From an uncultured Eubacteriales bacterium (GTDB lineage Bacteria > Bacillota > Clostridia > Oscillospirales > Oscillospiraceae), in contig ONEB01000015.1 in the NCBI GenBank assembly GCA_900316745.1, forward strand, positions 1 through 45,335: a stretch of 45,335 nt of DNA, written 5' to 3'. Every line of letters begins with the position of its first letter. The stretch's first letter is position 1. The notes under the pieces were generated by a model. The model saw only the letters and a list, made by a program, of their open reading frames with translations, was not told the origin of the DNA and did no database searches. Shown piece after piece: positions 1 to 7,603 of the stretch. Made by a program: the position numbers and the translations under genes.

Positions 1-32
1 TTTCATGACACTTACAGCTTAACGCAAAAAGG

Positions 33-76
33 AGCACCAGCCAAGTCCTTTTGGACCTAACTGGTGCTTTTCTTTT
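33..76. terminator. Bidirectional intrinsic terminator
   Basis: An 8-bp outer stem (AGCACCAG at 33-40, CTGGTGCT at 61-68) encloses an inner GTCC/GGAC hairpin with a TTTT loop. A T-rich tract follows on the plus strand, and a CTTTTT tract follows on the minus strand. It lies just past the stop of the minus-strand symporter at 121 and probably ends that transcript. It could also stop a plus-strand gene located left of the window. Confidence 0.85.
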
Positions 77-120
77 GCGCGCTATTTTGCAACGCGCCCA
101 TTTTTTGCTGATGATTCTGT

Positions 121-1485
121 TTACTTCCAGCCGAAGGTGGCGAGGCCGTAGATATACAGCGCGAGGATGCAGATGGGGACGAAGTATTTGAAGATGGGCT
201 TCATCCAGCCCTTGACCTTCATGCCCTTGCCGGCATTGGCCTCGGCGATGAAGTTGTCCCAGCCCCAGCCGATCTTATAGCAGCAGAAGATCGAGAAGAT
301 CAGCGCGCCGAGCGGCAGCAGGTTCGTGCTCACGATGAAGTCCCAGAAGTCCAGCCACGCGGTGCCCTCCGCGAACGGCTGGAAGTGGAACACGCTGTAA
401 CCGAGCGCGGTGGTCAGGGCGAGCAGCGTAATGCCGATCGCGCAGAAGAAGCAGCCCTTGGGACGGCTCCAGCCGGTGAGCTCACGGACGCAGGCGAGGA
501 TGTTTTCAAACACTGCAAGCTCGGTCGAGAACGCCGCGAACACCATGAACAGGAAGAACAGCGAGCCCCAGATGCGGCCGCCGGACATGTTGTTGAAGAC
601 GGTGGACATCGTATTGAAGAGCAGGCCGGGGCCGGCGGTGACCGGCGTGTCATAGGTGAAGCAGGCGGGGAACATGATGAAGCCCGCCATGATGGCGACG
701 AACGTATCGAGCAGGATGACGTTCACACTCTCGCCGAGGAGCGACCGCTCCTTGCCGATATAGCTGCCGAAGATCGCCATGGAGCCGATGCCGATCGAGA
801 GCGTGAAGAACGCCTGATTCATCGCCGCCACGACCACGGAGCCGTTGATCTTGGAGAAATCGGGCACCAGATAGAACGCCAGACCCTCTCCCGCGCCGGG
901 AAGCAGCGCGCTGTGGATCGCCAGAACCAGCATCAGGATGAACAGGGCGACCATCATATACTTTGTCACGCGCTCCAGACCGCTCTGCAGGTTGAAGCTC
1001 AGCACGCCGAAGCCGAGCGCGACCGCGATCACGAGATACAGCACGTTGACCGCGGGAGCGGTGATCATGTTGACAAACGGATTGTTGACGCCCTCAACGA
1101 ACGTCAGCGCCTCGGTGTTCCCGACGAGGAATCTCACGAAGTAGTACATCATCCAGCCCGTGACGACCGTGTAGAACGCCATCAGGGCGATGTTGCCGAG
1201 CAGCGCAAGCACGCCGTGGATGTGCCACTTCTGACCGGGCTTTTCGAGCTTCTGATACATCTTGACGGGGCTCGCCTGCGCGGCGCGGCCAATGGCAAAT
1301 TCCATGGTCATTGCAGGCAGACCCAGCAGCAGCAGGCACAGAACGTACACCAGCACGAATCCGCCGCCGCCGTTTTGACCGGTCATCCACGGGAACTTCC
1401 AGACGTTGCCGCAGCCGATCGCGCAGCCCGCGCTGAGCATGATAAAGCCCAGACGGCTGCCGAGTTTTTCTCTTTGATTATCCAT
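121..1485 (-). CDS. Neurotransmitter:sodium symporter (NSS/SNF) family amino-acid transporter
   Basis: This 454-residue membrane protein probably imports an amino acid together with sodium ions. The N-terminal signature is characteristic of the bacterial LeuT/MhsT/TnaT group: GSRLGFI, then an unwound first helix with GNVWKFPW and a run of glycines in NGGGGF, then GLPAMTMEFAIGR. About eleven hydrophobic segments follow, and the length fits bacterial members. An upstream in-frame ATG seven codons earlier exists, but GGAGGAGAG sits immediately before the chosen ATG at 1485, so this start is preferred. A divergent LysR gene begins at 1611 and is the likely regulator. The substrate cannot be read from the sequence; aromatic or branched amino acids are typical for the family. 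Confidence 0.9.
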   Translation of the reverse strand: MDNQREKLGSRLGFIMLSAGCAIGCGNVWKFPWMTGQNGGGGFVLVYVLCLLLLGLPAMTMEFAIGRAAQASPVKMYQKLEKPGQKWHIHGVLALLGNIALMAFYTVVTGWMMYYFVRFLVGNTEALTFVEGVNNPFVNMITAPAVNVLYLVIAVALGFGVLSFNLQSGLERVTKYMMVALFILMLVLAIHSALLPGAGEGLAFYLVPDFSKINGSVVVAAMNQAFFTLSIGIGSMAIFGSYIGKERSLLGESVNVILLDTFVAIMAGFIMFPACFTYDTPVTAGPGLLFNTMSTVFNNMSGGRIWGSLFFLFMVFAAFSTELAVFENILACVRELTGWSRPKGCFFCAIGITLLALTTALGYSVFHFQPFAEGTAWLDFWDFIVSTNLLPLGALIFSIFCCYKIGWGWDNFIAEANAGKGMKVKGWMKPIFKYFVPICILALYIYGLATFGWK

Positions 1486-1526
1486 TCTCTCTCCTCCATT
1501 GTTCACTTCAGATGTAGAACGTACTT

Positions 1527-1555
1527 ATTTTATACCCGGAAAAATGTTCTTGCAA
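1527..1555 (-). promoter_or_regulatory. Promoter of the NSS symporter
   Basis: On the minus strand TTGCAA (1555-1550) is followed after exactly 17 bp by TAAAAT (1532-1527). The predicted start of transcription is near 1520, about 35 bases before the start codon at 1485. Confidence 0.65.
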
Positions 1556-1578
1556 GCGCGTATTTTTTATATTAAAAT
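1550..1578 (+). promoter_or_regulatory. Promoter of the first LysR gene, sharing its -35 with the divergent promoter
   Basis: TTGCAA at 1550-1555 is followed after exactly 17 bp by TAAAAT at 1573-1578. TTGCAA is its own reverse complement, so the same six base pairs are also the -35 element of the opposite promoter. Confidence 0.65.
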
Positions 1579-1610
1579 AAGGAAAAGCTTATTTTGCAGG
1601 GAGTGTCACC

Positions 1611-2507
1611 ATGAATCAGACACAGCTGAAGGTCTTCACCGCGGCGGCGGAGAACCGGAGCTTCACGAAAACAGCCGAGCAGCTGTTCATCACGCAGGCC
1701 GCCGTGACGCAGCATATCCAGGCGCTGGAGGCGGCGATCGGCTGCGAGCTGTTCGACCGGCGCAAGCGCCCGATGCGGCTGACGCCGGCGGGAAAGACCT
1801 TTTATGCCGACGCCAAAAGTCTGCTCCGGCAGATGGATTCGGCGGTCATGCGCACCAAGGACGCCGCCTCCGGCGACAGCGGAAGTCTGCACATCGGCTT
1901 TCTGAAGGGCTATGAGCGCAGCGAGCTCTCCGTTGCGGCGCGCCGCTTTCGCGCAGCGCACCCGAACACCTTTCTGACGTTTGAGCGCAAGAGCTCCGAC
2001 CAGCTCGCCGCCGGACTCATGCAGGGCACCTATGACGTCATCTTCACCTGGGACAGCACGAATCTCCGGCAGAACCCGGAGGTCTCGTGGCTCCAGACCG
2101 ACCGCATCCGGCTCGTCGTCGCCATGTACAGCGCCCACCCGCTCTCGGGCCGCACGCAGCTGAGCCGCGCGGAGCTGCGCGGCGAGAACATTTTTTATAC
2201 GTCTCCCTCGGAGGACTTCGAGTCCTACGGCGACGCGGTCTTCATCCGGCTGTATCAGGAGTCGGGCTTCGTGCCGAACATCCTCTACCGCTCGTCCGAT
2301 CCGGAGGTGATCCTCACGATGGTCGCCGCGGAGGAGGGCATCTCGATCCTCCCGGAGTCCTTTACGAGCAAGCTCTCGGGCGCGGACAATCTCGTGTTCG
2401 TGCCGCTCACGGGCGAGAAGGAGCACGAGGAGATCGACGCGATCTGGAAAAAGGACAACCAGAATCCCCTCCTGCCCGCATGGGTCGACGCCCTGCGAAA
2501 GGGATAA
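1611..2507 (+). CDS. LysR-family transcriptional regulator
   Basis: This 298-residue protein has the standard LysR layout. An N-terminal winged helix-turn-helix covers about residues 5-60 (FTAAAENRSFTKTAEQL, then ITQAAVTQHIQALE), and an effector-binding domain of the periplasmic-binding type fills the rest. The start ATG at 1611 follows GCAGGGAGTG. The gene is divergent from the NSS symporter and their promoters overlap at the -35, so control of the symporter and of itself is likely. The effector is unknown; an amino acid carried by the neighbouring symporter is a natural guess. The gene stands alone, with a terminator hairpin after its stop. Confidence 0.92.
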   Translation: MNQTQLKVFTAAAENRSFTKTAEQLFITQAAVTQHIQALEAAIGCELFDRRKRPMRLTPAGKTFYADAKSLLRQMDSAVMRTKDAASGDSGSLHIGFLKGYERSELSVAARRFRAAHPNTFLTFERKSSDQLAAGLMQGTYDVIFTWDSTNLRQNPEVSWLQTDRIRLVVAMYSAHPLSGRTQLSRAELRGENIFYTSPSEDFESYGDAVFIRLYQESGFVPNILYRSSDPEVILTMVAAEEGISILPESFTSKLSGADNLVFVPLTGEKEHEEIDAIWKKDNQNPLLPAWVDALRKG

Positions 2508-2539
2508 AAAAACGGCGCGCTGCGAAATGCAGCGCGCCG
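2506..2539 (-). terminator. Intrinsic terminator between convergent LysR and hypA
   Basis: An 11-bp GC-rich stem (2513-2523 paired with 2529-2539) encloses a GAAAT loop. On the minus strand it is followed by a run of seven T, making it a strong terminator for hypA. On the plus strand the T tract is poor, so it is a weaker end for the LysR transcript. Confidence 0.85.
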
Positions 2540-2547
2540 CAACTGTT

Positions 2548-2898
2548 TTATTGGCTCTCCGCGATGCGGATCTCTCTGATCGTGCAGTCCCTGCCGGACA
2601 GGACGGTTTTGTTGAAGCTGCCGCAGTTGGGGCAGTAGCCCTTGTGCTCGACGACGTTGAAGATCTCGTCGCAGTCGTCACACTCGGCAAGGCCGGGCGT
2701 CTCGTTCACGATGAGCTCCGCGTGCTCCAGGATCGTGCCCTCGATGACGGCGGGGTAAATGTCCTTTAAGTACTTCGGGATCACGAGCGAGAGCTCGCCG
2801 CAGTCCACGACCACGGCATCCACGCGCTTCACATCGTGCTCTTTCGCAAAGTCCTCCACGGTGCGGACGATCTGTCTGACAATGCCGATCTCGTGCAT
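2548..2898 (-). CDS. hypA: HypA-like nickel metallochaperone
   Basis: This 116-residue protein matches HypA/HybF, which delivers nickel to [NiFe]-hydrogenase (and in some bacteria urease) during maturation. It begins MHEIGIV, retaining the His2/Glu3 nickel-binding N-terminus. The structural zinc site is present as two CxxC pairs near residues 74-77 and 89-92 (CDDC and CPNC). Its ATG overlaps the TGA of the upstream Fe-S flavoprotein by one base, so the two are translationally coupled. No hydrogenase or urease gene and no other hyp gene lies in the window. Either the client is encoded elsewhere, or this copy serves the neighbouring redox proteins. Family membership is secure; the client is not. 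Confidence 0.88.
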   Translation of the reverse strand: MHEIGIVRQIVRTVEDFAKEHDVKRVDAVVVDCGELSLVIPKYLKDIYPAVIEGTILEHAELIVNETPGLAECDDCDEIFNVVEHKGYCPNCGSFNKTVLSGRDCTIREIRIAESQ

Positions 2899-5531
2899 CA
2901 GCGGCCCAGCTTCCCGATGTGCTTCTGCGCGGTGGCGGCCATCTTGCCGGGCACGCTCGCCGCGATGCGGCCGAGGGTGTGGAAGTACTCTCTGTTGTCG
3001 GCGTCGGTGATCTTCTCCATGGAGATGGCGCCGAACTTGCAGTGCGTGGTGCAGACGGCGCAGCCGACGCACATGAACTCATCCACCACGGCGACGCCGC
3101 AGCCGAGGCAGCGGCCCGCTTCGGCGGTCGCCTGCTCGGGCGTGAACACGCCGCGCAGATCCTTGAAGGCGACGTTCTTCGCGCGGGAGGTCTTGTCCCC
3201 GGCGGCCTGACGCGGCGTGGCGCAGACGCGCTCGGGCGCAATGAGCGCCTCCTTGCGGTTGAGCGCCTTATAGTCGCGGTGGTCGCGGCCGAGCGTGAGG
3301 TGCTGACCCTCGTGGACGCAGCGGTGGATGGAGATCGCCGCCCGATGACCCGCGGCAATGGCGTTGACGGCATAGCGCGGTCCGGTGACGACGTCGCCGC
3401 CCGCGAAGACGTCCGGGATCTCGGTCTGGCAGGTCTCCGCGTCGGCGGTGACGAGCCCCTTGGCGTTGAGCGCGATGCCCAGCGCGCCGAGATCGACGAC
3501 GCGGCTCAGTGCGCCGACGACGGCGGAGGCCTTCAGCTCTGCGGTCTCGCCGCCGTGGAGATAGGTGACGGCGGACTCGGAGATCGAGAGCGCCTCGGCC
3601 TCAAAGACGAACTTCACGCCCGCGGCTCTGGCGGCTGCCATCTCTTCCTTAACATTGCTGAACGTACCGACCTTGCGCGGTGCGAGCACGGTGACGCGCT
3701 TGACACCCAGCCCCGCGGCGGTGCGCGCGGCGTCCATCACCATGTGGTTGGCGTTCACGCCGCCCGCGATGATCACGACGTCGTCGCCCAGCTTGGGCTT
3801 TCTGCCGGCGTTGACCTTTTCGAGCATGTCGAGCGCGGCGCAGACGTTTTTGCCGTCGGCTCCGGGGATGGTGAGCAGCTCCGGCTTCGATGCGCCGACG
3901 CCGAGGAAGAACGCCTTGTAGCCCTCGGCGCGGAGCGCGTCGAGCGTGACGTCCCTGCCGACCTCCACGCCGGTCTGGAACTCCACGCCCATCCGGCGCA
4001 GGACGTCGATCTCCGCGTTCAGCACGTCCTTCTCCAGACGGAACGCGGGAATGGCGCGCGCGGGCATGCCGCCGAGCGTCTTTTCCTTTTCAAAGACCGT
4101 GACGGGATAGCCCTTCTCGCGCAGATAGTATGCGCAGCTCAGACCCGCGGGGCCGGCGCCGATGACGGCGATCTTCTCCTCGAACGGGATGCCTCTGGGG
4201 TTGAGCATGGGCGGGATCCAGCGCTCGTCTGCGCTCAGATCCTGCTCGGCGATGAACTTCTTCAGATCGTCGATGGCGACGGCGGAGTCCACGGCATTGC
4301 GCATGCAGGCGGCCTCGCAGGGCTTGTTGCAGATGCGGCCGCAGATTGCCGGGAACGGGTTGTCCTTCTTGATGAGCTGGAGAGCTTCCAGATAGCGCCC
4401 CTCCTTGGCGAGGGCGATGTAGCCCTGCACGGAGACGTTCGCGGGGCAGGCGGCCTTGCAGGGCGCGGTGCCGGTCTCGGTGACGTCGGTGCGCGTCTCG
4501 CGGAAGTCCGGGGTGTGGCGGTTTCCGAGCCAGAGCATCGTGTTGCGCGGTGTCTCGTCCGGGCGCTTTTTCACCGTGGACGCGTTGGCGCACAGGCGCG
4601 AGCCGAGCTTCACGGCGTTGACCTGGCAGTTTTCGACGCACTCGCCGCAGGCAACGCACTTGTCCATGTCCACGCGGGCGACGTAGTTCGACTTCACGGC
4701 GTCGGGCGCCTGGAAGTAGGTCGCGATGCGCAGGGCGAAGCAGCCGCAGCCGCAGCAGTTGCAGATGGCGGTCGCGTCCTCATAGCCGGGTGCGACGTTC
4801 AGCTCGTGGACGAGGCCGTTGCGCTCCGCGCGCTCGAGGATCTCGTACGCCTCCGCCTTGTCGATGCGGCGATGGGAGCCCATCTTGGAGTAGTTCACGG
4901 CGTTGTCGTTGAGGTAGATGCACATATCGTCCTCAAGATGTCCGCAGCCCTCGCCCATCAGGCGGCGCGAACGGCGGCAGGAGCACGGGCCGACGGAGAT
5001 CGCCCACGCGTTCTCGACGAGATTTCTGACCTCGTCATAGCTCGCCTTGCGGGTGTTGTTCTCTACGGCGCTCTGCACGGGGATGACGCGCATCATGTTC
5101 GAGCCGGCGTCCATGAACGGCGCAAGCAGGGAGACGCGGCGGCGGGTATACTCCTCGAAGCACTCGCCGAGGACCGGATACTTGTCGCACTGCTCGCGGT
5201 TTGCCATGATGCCCTCCATGATGCCGGGCACCCAGATGGGATAGAAGTAATAGGTCACGCCGTCGCGGACGCGGGTGCGCACGGCGCCGGTGAGACATAG
5301 CTTGTCCAGCTGCTCCTGCGTAAACTCGACGGTCTTCTTCGCGCGCTTTGCGATGTCCTCCACGCTGCGGCTGGCCTCGAGGCGCATGTGCATCATGATC
5401 TGGCACATCTCATCATCGATGATCGGCTCCAGGATGCGGTATTCGGGATCGTTGTAGGTGATGCCGGTGTAGGTCAGACTTTCCAGACTGATCTTGGTCG
5501 CCAGCTTCAGGATATTCGGTCTGTGTGCCAT
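2898..5531 (-). CDS. Multidomain Fe-S flavoprotein: cysteine-rich domain, GltD-like NAD(P)H oxidoreductase and ferredoxin domain
   Basis: This 877-residue cytoplasmic redox protein has several recognisable parts. Residues 1-110 look helical and resemble a winged-helix domain. Residues 178-205 carry a GPCSCRRS cysteine motif, and residues 257-264 a dense CNCCGCGC motif. A ferredoxin cluster (CVACGECVENC) sits at 292-302. Residues 355-440 resemble the Fe-S region of glutamate synthase small subunit (CKAACPAN, CGRICNKPCEAAC). A Rossmann FAD motif VIGAGPAGLSCAYYL lies at 456-470, an NAD(P) region near 587-610, and the FAD-closing motif FAGGDVVTG at 709-717. A last ferredoxin cluster is at 808-831. 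Electron transfer between NAD(P)H and ferredoxin-like partners is inferred; the real substrate is unknown. The ATG at 5531 has GGGGGAAC upstream. It is coupled to hypA. The N-terminal 310 residues parallel the Fe-S protein at 6440-7429, suggesting paralogy. Confidence 0.85.
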   Translation of the reverse strand: MAHRPNILKLATKISLESLTYTGITYNDPEYRILEPIIDDEMCQIMMHMRLEASRSVEDIAKRAKKTVEFTQEQLDKLCLTGAVRTRVRDGVTYYFYPIWVPGIMEGIMANREQCDKYPVLGECFEEYTRRRVSLLAPFMDAGSNMMRVIPVQSAVENNTRKASYDEVRNLVENAWAISVGPCSCRRSRRLMGEGCGHLEDDMCIYLNDNAVNYSKMGSHRRIDKAEAYEILERAERNGLVHELNVAPGYEDATAICNCCGCGCFALRIATYFQAPDAVKSNYVARVDMDKCVACGECVENCQVNAVKLGSRLCANASTVKKRPDETPRNTMLWLGNRHTPDFRETRTDVTETGTAPCKAACPANVSVQGYIALAKEGRYLEALQLIKKDNPFPAICGRICNKPCEAACMRNAVDSAVAIDDLKKFIAEQDLSADERWIPPMLNPRGIPFEEKIAVIGAGPAGLSCAYYLREKGYPVTVFEKEKTLGGMPARAIPAFRLEKDVLNAEIDVLRRMGVEFQTGVEVGRDVTLDALRAEGYKAFFLGVGASKPELLTIPGADGKNVCAALDMLEKVNAGRKPKLGDDVVIIAGGVNANHMVMDAARTAAGLGVKRVTVLAPRKVGTFSNVKEEMAAARAAGVKFVFEAEALSISESAVTYLHGGETAELKASAVVGALSRVVDLGALGIALNAKGLVTADAETCQTEIPDVFAGGDVVTGPRYAVNAIAAGHRAAISIHRCVHEGQHLTLGRDHRDYKALNRKEALIAPERVCATPRQAAGDKTSRAKNVAFKDLRGVFTPEQATAEAGRCLGCGVAVVDEFMCVGCAVCTTHCKFGAISMEKITDADNREYFHTLGRIAASVPGKMAATAQKHIGKLGR

Positions 5532-5568
5532 GCGATGTTCCCCCTTTTTGTATCTCAAACATTTCAAC

Positions 5569-5609
5569 AAAAAACTGCATGCTTATCAATAGTATAGCAT
5601 GCAGTTTTT
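5569..5609 (-). terminator. Intrinsic terminator between DUF92 gene and Fe-S flavoprotein gene
   Basis: A 14-bp stem (5570-5583 with 5596-5609, AAAACTGCATGCT and its complement) ends in T runs on both strands. On the minus strand it lies after the DUF92 stop at 5616 and before the flavoprotein start at 5531. No clear promoter fits in the remaining 38 bases, so the flavoprotein and hypA may depend on read-through. Confidence 0.8.
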
Positions 5610-5615
5610 TTCCTT

Positions 5616-6407
5616 TCAACACTTTGTTGCGGCAAACAGCGTGAGCGCTGCGGCAAGCGAAAACGCGTTGCTCATCAGATTCACCGCGTCGTTCGTGACC
5701 CATCCGATTCCGCTGACACGCAGCGTGGGTTCCCCGCAGTGCGTCTCGCGCTCCGTGACCGTGCCGCAGACGCGGCAGCGGAGCTTTACCTGCGCGCGCG
5801 AGCCGAGCACGCTGTCGAACACCGCGCCGAGAAAGCCCGCCGCGAGCACGACGGCGAAAAGCCGCGCGCTGTTATATCCCGCGGCGCTCACGGCCGCGAC
5901 CGCCGCCGCGCCAAAGAGCTCGGAGAGCGTGCCGAGCGGCGTCACGCCGCCGGAGAGCCCCGTGTGCACCGGCTTTCCGGTGCAGATGTCGCGCGGCTGC
6001 GCCTTTGCGAGCGGGCCTAATTTGGACGCGAGACTGTCCGCGAGCGACTCTGCCATCACAGCGCAGAAGCCCGCGCGGAAAGCGGCGTTCCCCGTCACAC
6101 CGAACAGCCCCATCGCGCACGCCGCGACGCCGACGTTGCACGCCACGCGCGCGGCATCCCGGCTGCCCGATTTGCGGCGGACGGCAAGGGGATCTGCGCG
6201 TCCGCCGGCAAACCGGTCTGCGGCGACGGTTCCAAGCAGCGTCACCGCCAGAACGGCAAAGGCCGTCCCGCCGCCGAGGGCGGTGATCGCGACGCACAGC
6301 GCCCACGCGAGCGCCGTGCCTCCGGGCGTCAGCGCGCGCCGCCAGAGCGCCGCTGCCGCCAGTACCGAGCTGAGCAGGAGGGCGGAAAGAAACTGCATAG
6401 GGGGCAT
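5616..6407 (-). CDS. DUF92/TMEM19-family integral membrane protein
   Basis: This protein of about 263 residues is strongly hydrophobic, with six or seven membrane segments. It carries the family's conserved features: an acidic stretch in the middle (AESLADSLASKLG) and later the glycine-rich GLSGGVTPLGT segment. The plant family member VTE6 is a phytyl-phosphate kinase, so a prenyl- or lipid-phosphate kinase role is possible but not shown here. Two starts are possible. The first ATG (6407) lies only two or three bases from GGAGG, while the fourth codon (ATG at 6398) has about eleven bases of spacing. It follows the Fe-S protein gene by 32 bases with no terminator between them, so the two are probably co-transcribed. 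Confidence 0.82.
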   Translation of the reverse strand: MPPMQFLSALLLSSVLAAAALWRRALTPGGTALAWALCVAITALGGGTAFAVLAVTLLGTVAADRFAGGRADPLAVRRKSGSRDAARVACNVGVAACAMGLFGVTGNAAFRAGFCAVMAESLADSLASKLGPLAKAQPRDICTGKPVHTGLSGGVTPLGTLSELFGAAAVAAVSAAGYNSARLFAVVLAAGFLGAVFDSVLGSRAQVKLRCRVCGTVTERETHCGEPTLRVSGIGWVTNDAVNLMSNAFSLAAALTLFAATKC

Positions 6408-6439
6408 GCCCTCCTTTCAAATAAGAATGGGTTGAGTTG

Positions 6440-7429
6440 TCAGCGCTCGGCGTATTGTTCGCCGCCGTGGATGTATCCCGGCTGCTTGGTGGAGATGATA
6501 TCCGTCTCGCGCGGGTCGGAGTCCATCAGGTGCATCATGCTGCCCTTGAAGGTCTTGTAGAACCACACGCCGGGCGTGAAGATGAGCTTGACATACAGCA
6601 CGCTCAGCCACACACGGAAGCGGCTGGGCTCCGTGACCTTCTGCACGCGGCTTTCGGTGTAGACCATCTTGCCGATGTGCTTGGGGCAGTTCGATTCGCA
6701 GATGCCGCAGCCGAGGCACTTGTCGAGGTCGACAACATGATGACCGTTTTCATCAAAGCTGAGCGCGCCGACAGGGCAGGCCTTGACGCACTTCTGGCAG
6801 TGGACGCACTGGGTCTCGTCGAACTCCGGCAGATACGGGCCGTTGTAGTTCACGAACGGAACGTGGAACTTGGTTTTCAGCGTCAGCGGCATGCAGCAGC
6901 AGGGGCAGCAGAAGCAGAGGTTGTCCTGATACGGCTGGACGCAGCTCTCGACGACGGCGATCAGATTGCGCTCGTGCGCCATCTCCGCCACGGCGAGACA
7001 TTCCTCGATGCTCACGGGGCGCTCGCCCGCCTTTTTCTTCAGCTGGCCGTAGAAGTTCAGGCCGAAGCAGGTGTTGATCGGGTTGTCGCAGTTTCCGCGC
7101 ACCGTGCGGCACACGCAGGGGCTCACGGCGATATCCGTGGTGTTGCGGATGATGTCCTTCGCCACCTCGATCGGGACGACGACGGAATTCGTGTGGATGT
7201 AGCGATAGTGCAGCTCCAGGCTCTTGCGGATCATCGGCCCGATGATCGGCTTGACCGCGAGCTGGCCCATCATGTACGAAAAGCGCACGACGTCCACGGT
7301 GTTTTTCAGGTGCTTTTTCAGGAAGTTTGCGCGGAAGCGCGCGTCGCTGTCATACAGCGTGATGCCGTCGACCTCCACCTTGCGGGAGGTGTAGCGGTTG
7401 CTGCTTTTCACTTCAGTCGCCATGGTCAT
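6440..7429 (-). CDS. Cysteine-rich double [4Fe-4S] ferredoxin-type protein
   Basis: This 329-residue protein probably carries several iron-sulfur clusters. Two ferredoxin motifs are plain: CVHCQKCVKACP at 208-219 and CLGCGICESNCP at 238-249. Upstream are a VSPCVCR motif with further cysteines (102-121) and an unusually dense cluster CFCCPCCC at 172-179. The same order (PCxCR, an acidic IEEC region, a dense CC motif, then ferredoxin clusters) occurs in the N-terminal third of the Fe-S flavoprotein at 2898-5531, so the two are probably paralogues working together. The C-terminal 60 residues include a hydrophobic stretch (SVLYVKLIFTPGVWF) that may touch the membrane. The start at 7429 follows AAAGGGGAAAC; the ATG at 7423 is an alternative. 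Its function is unknown beyond electron transfer. Confidence 0.85.
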   Translation of the reverse strand: MTMATEVKSSNRYTSRKVEVDGITLYDSDARFRANFLKKHLKNTVDVVRFSYMMGQLAVKPIIGPMIRKSLELHYRYIHTNSVVVPIEVAKDIIRNTTDIAVSPCVCRTVRGNCDNPINTCFGLNFYGQLKKKAGERPVSIEECLAVAEMAHERNLIAVVESCVQPYQDNLCFCCPCCCMPLTLKTKFHVPFVNYNGPYLPEFDETQCVHCQKCVKACPVGALSFDENGHHVVDLDKCLGCGICESNCPKHIGKMVYTESRVQKVTEPSRFRVWLSVLYVKLIFTPGVWFYKTFKGSMMHLMDSDPRETDIISTKQPGYIHGGEQYAER

Positions 7430-7521
7430 GTTTCCCCTTTCAAAATACATCAGACCGGTTATTTTTCCTTGCAATTTCAATGTAGCACAGCAGGCGGAAA
7501 AAAGATAATATTTTGTCAAAA

Positions 7522-7551
7522 AATGTTTATAACCACAGGGTTATCAACATT
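7522..7551. promoter_or_regulatory. 30-bp operator-like dyad in the divergent Fe-S/LysR promoter region
   Basis: Two 13-bp arms (7522-7534 and 7539-7551) are inverted repeats that match at 12 of 13 positions, reading AATGTT-n-ATAACC and GGTTAT-n-AACATT around a 4-bp spacer ACAG. The right arm overlaps the -35 element of the LysR gene. Size and position fit a LysR-type binding site with autoregulation. Confidence 0.7.
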
Positions 7552-7578
7552 GACTTCTCAACATCACGGCGGTAAAAT
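7550..7578 (+). promoter_or_regulatory. Promoter of the second LysR gene
   Basis: TTGACT at 7550-7555 is followed after 17 bp by TAAAAT at 7573-7578. The start codon is at 7604. The -35 overlaps the right arm of the operator-like dyad by two bases. Confidence 0.7.
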
Positions 7579-7603
7579 GGTAAAAAAGCAAGGAGGTCGA
7601 GAC

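Noticed and set aside
2548-2898. HypA as evidence of a [NiFe]-hydrogenase operon in this window
   Set aside because: No hydrogenase subunits or other hyp genes are seen. The neighbouring Fe-S proteins lack the CxxC pairs of hydrogenase large subunits.
2919-5300. A 793-codon open frame antisense to the Fe-S flavoprotein
   Set aside because: Composition is Arg/Gly/Val/Asp-biased with no recognisable domain, and the opposite strand holds strong Fe-S and FAD motifs.
6437-7603. A much longer version of the second LysR protein beginning at 6437
   Set aside because: The upstream extension overlaps the Fe-S protein gene on the other strand and has no family similarity; the ideal SD before 7604 sets the start.
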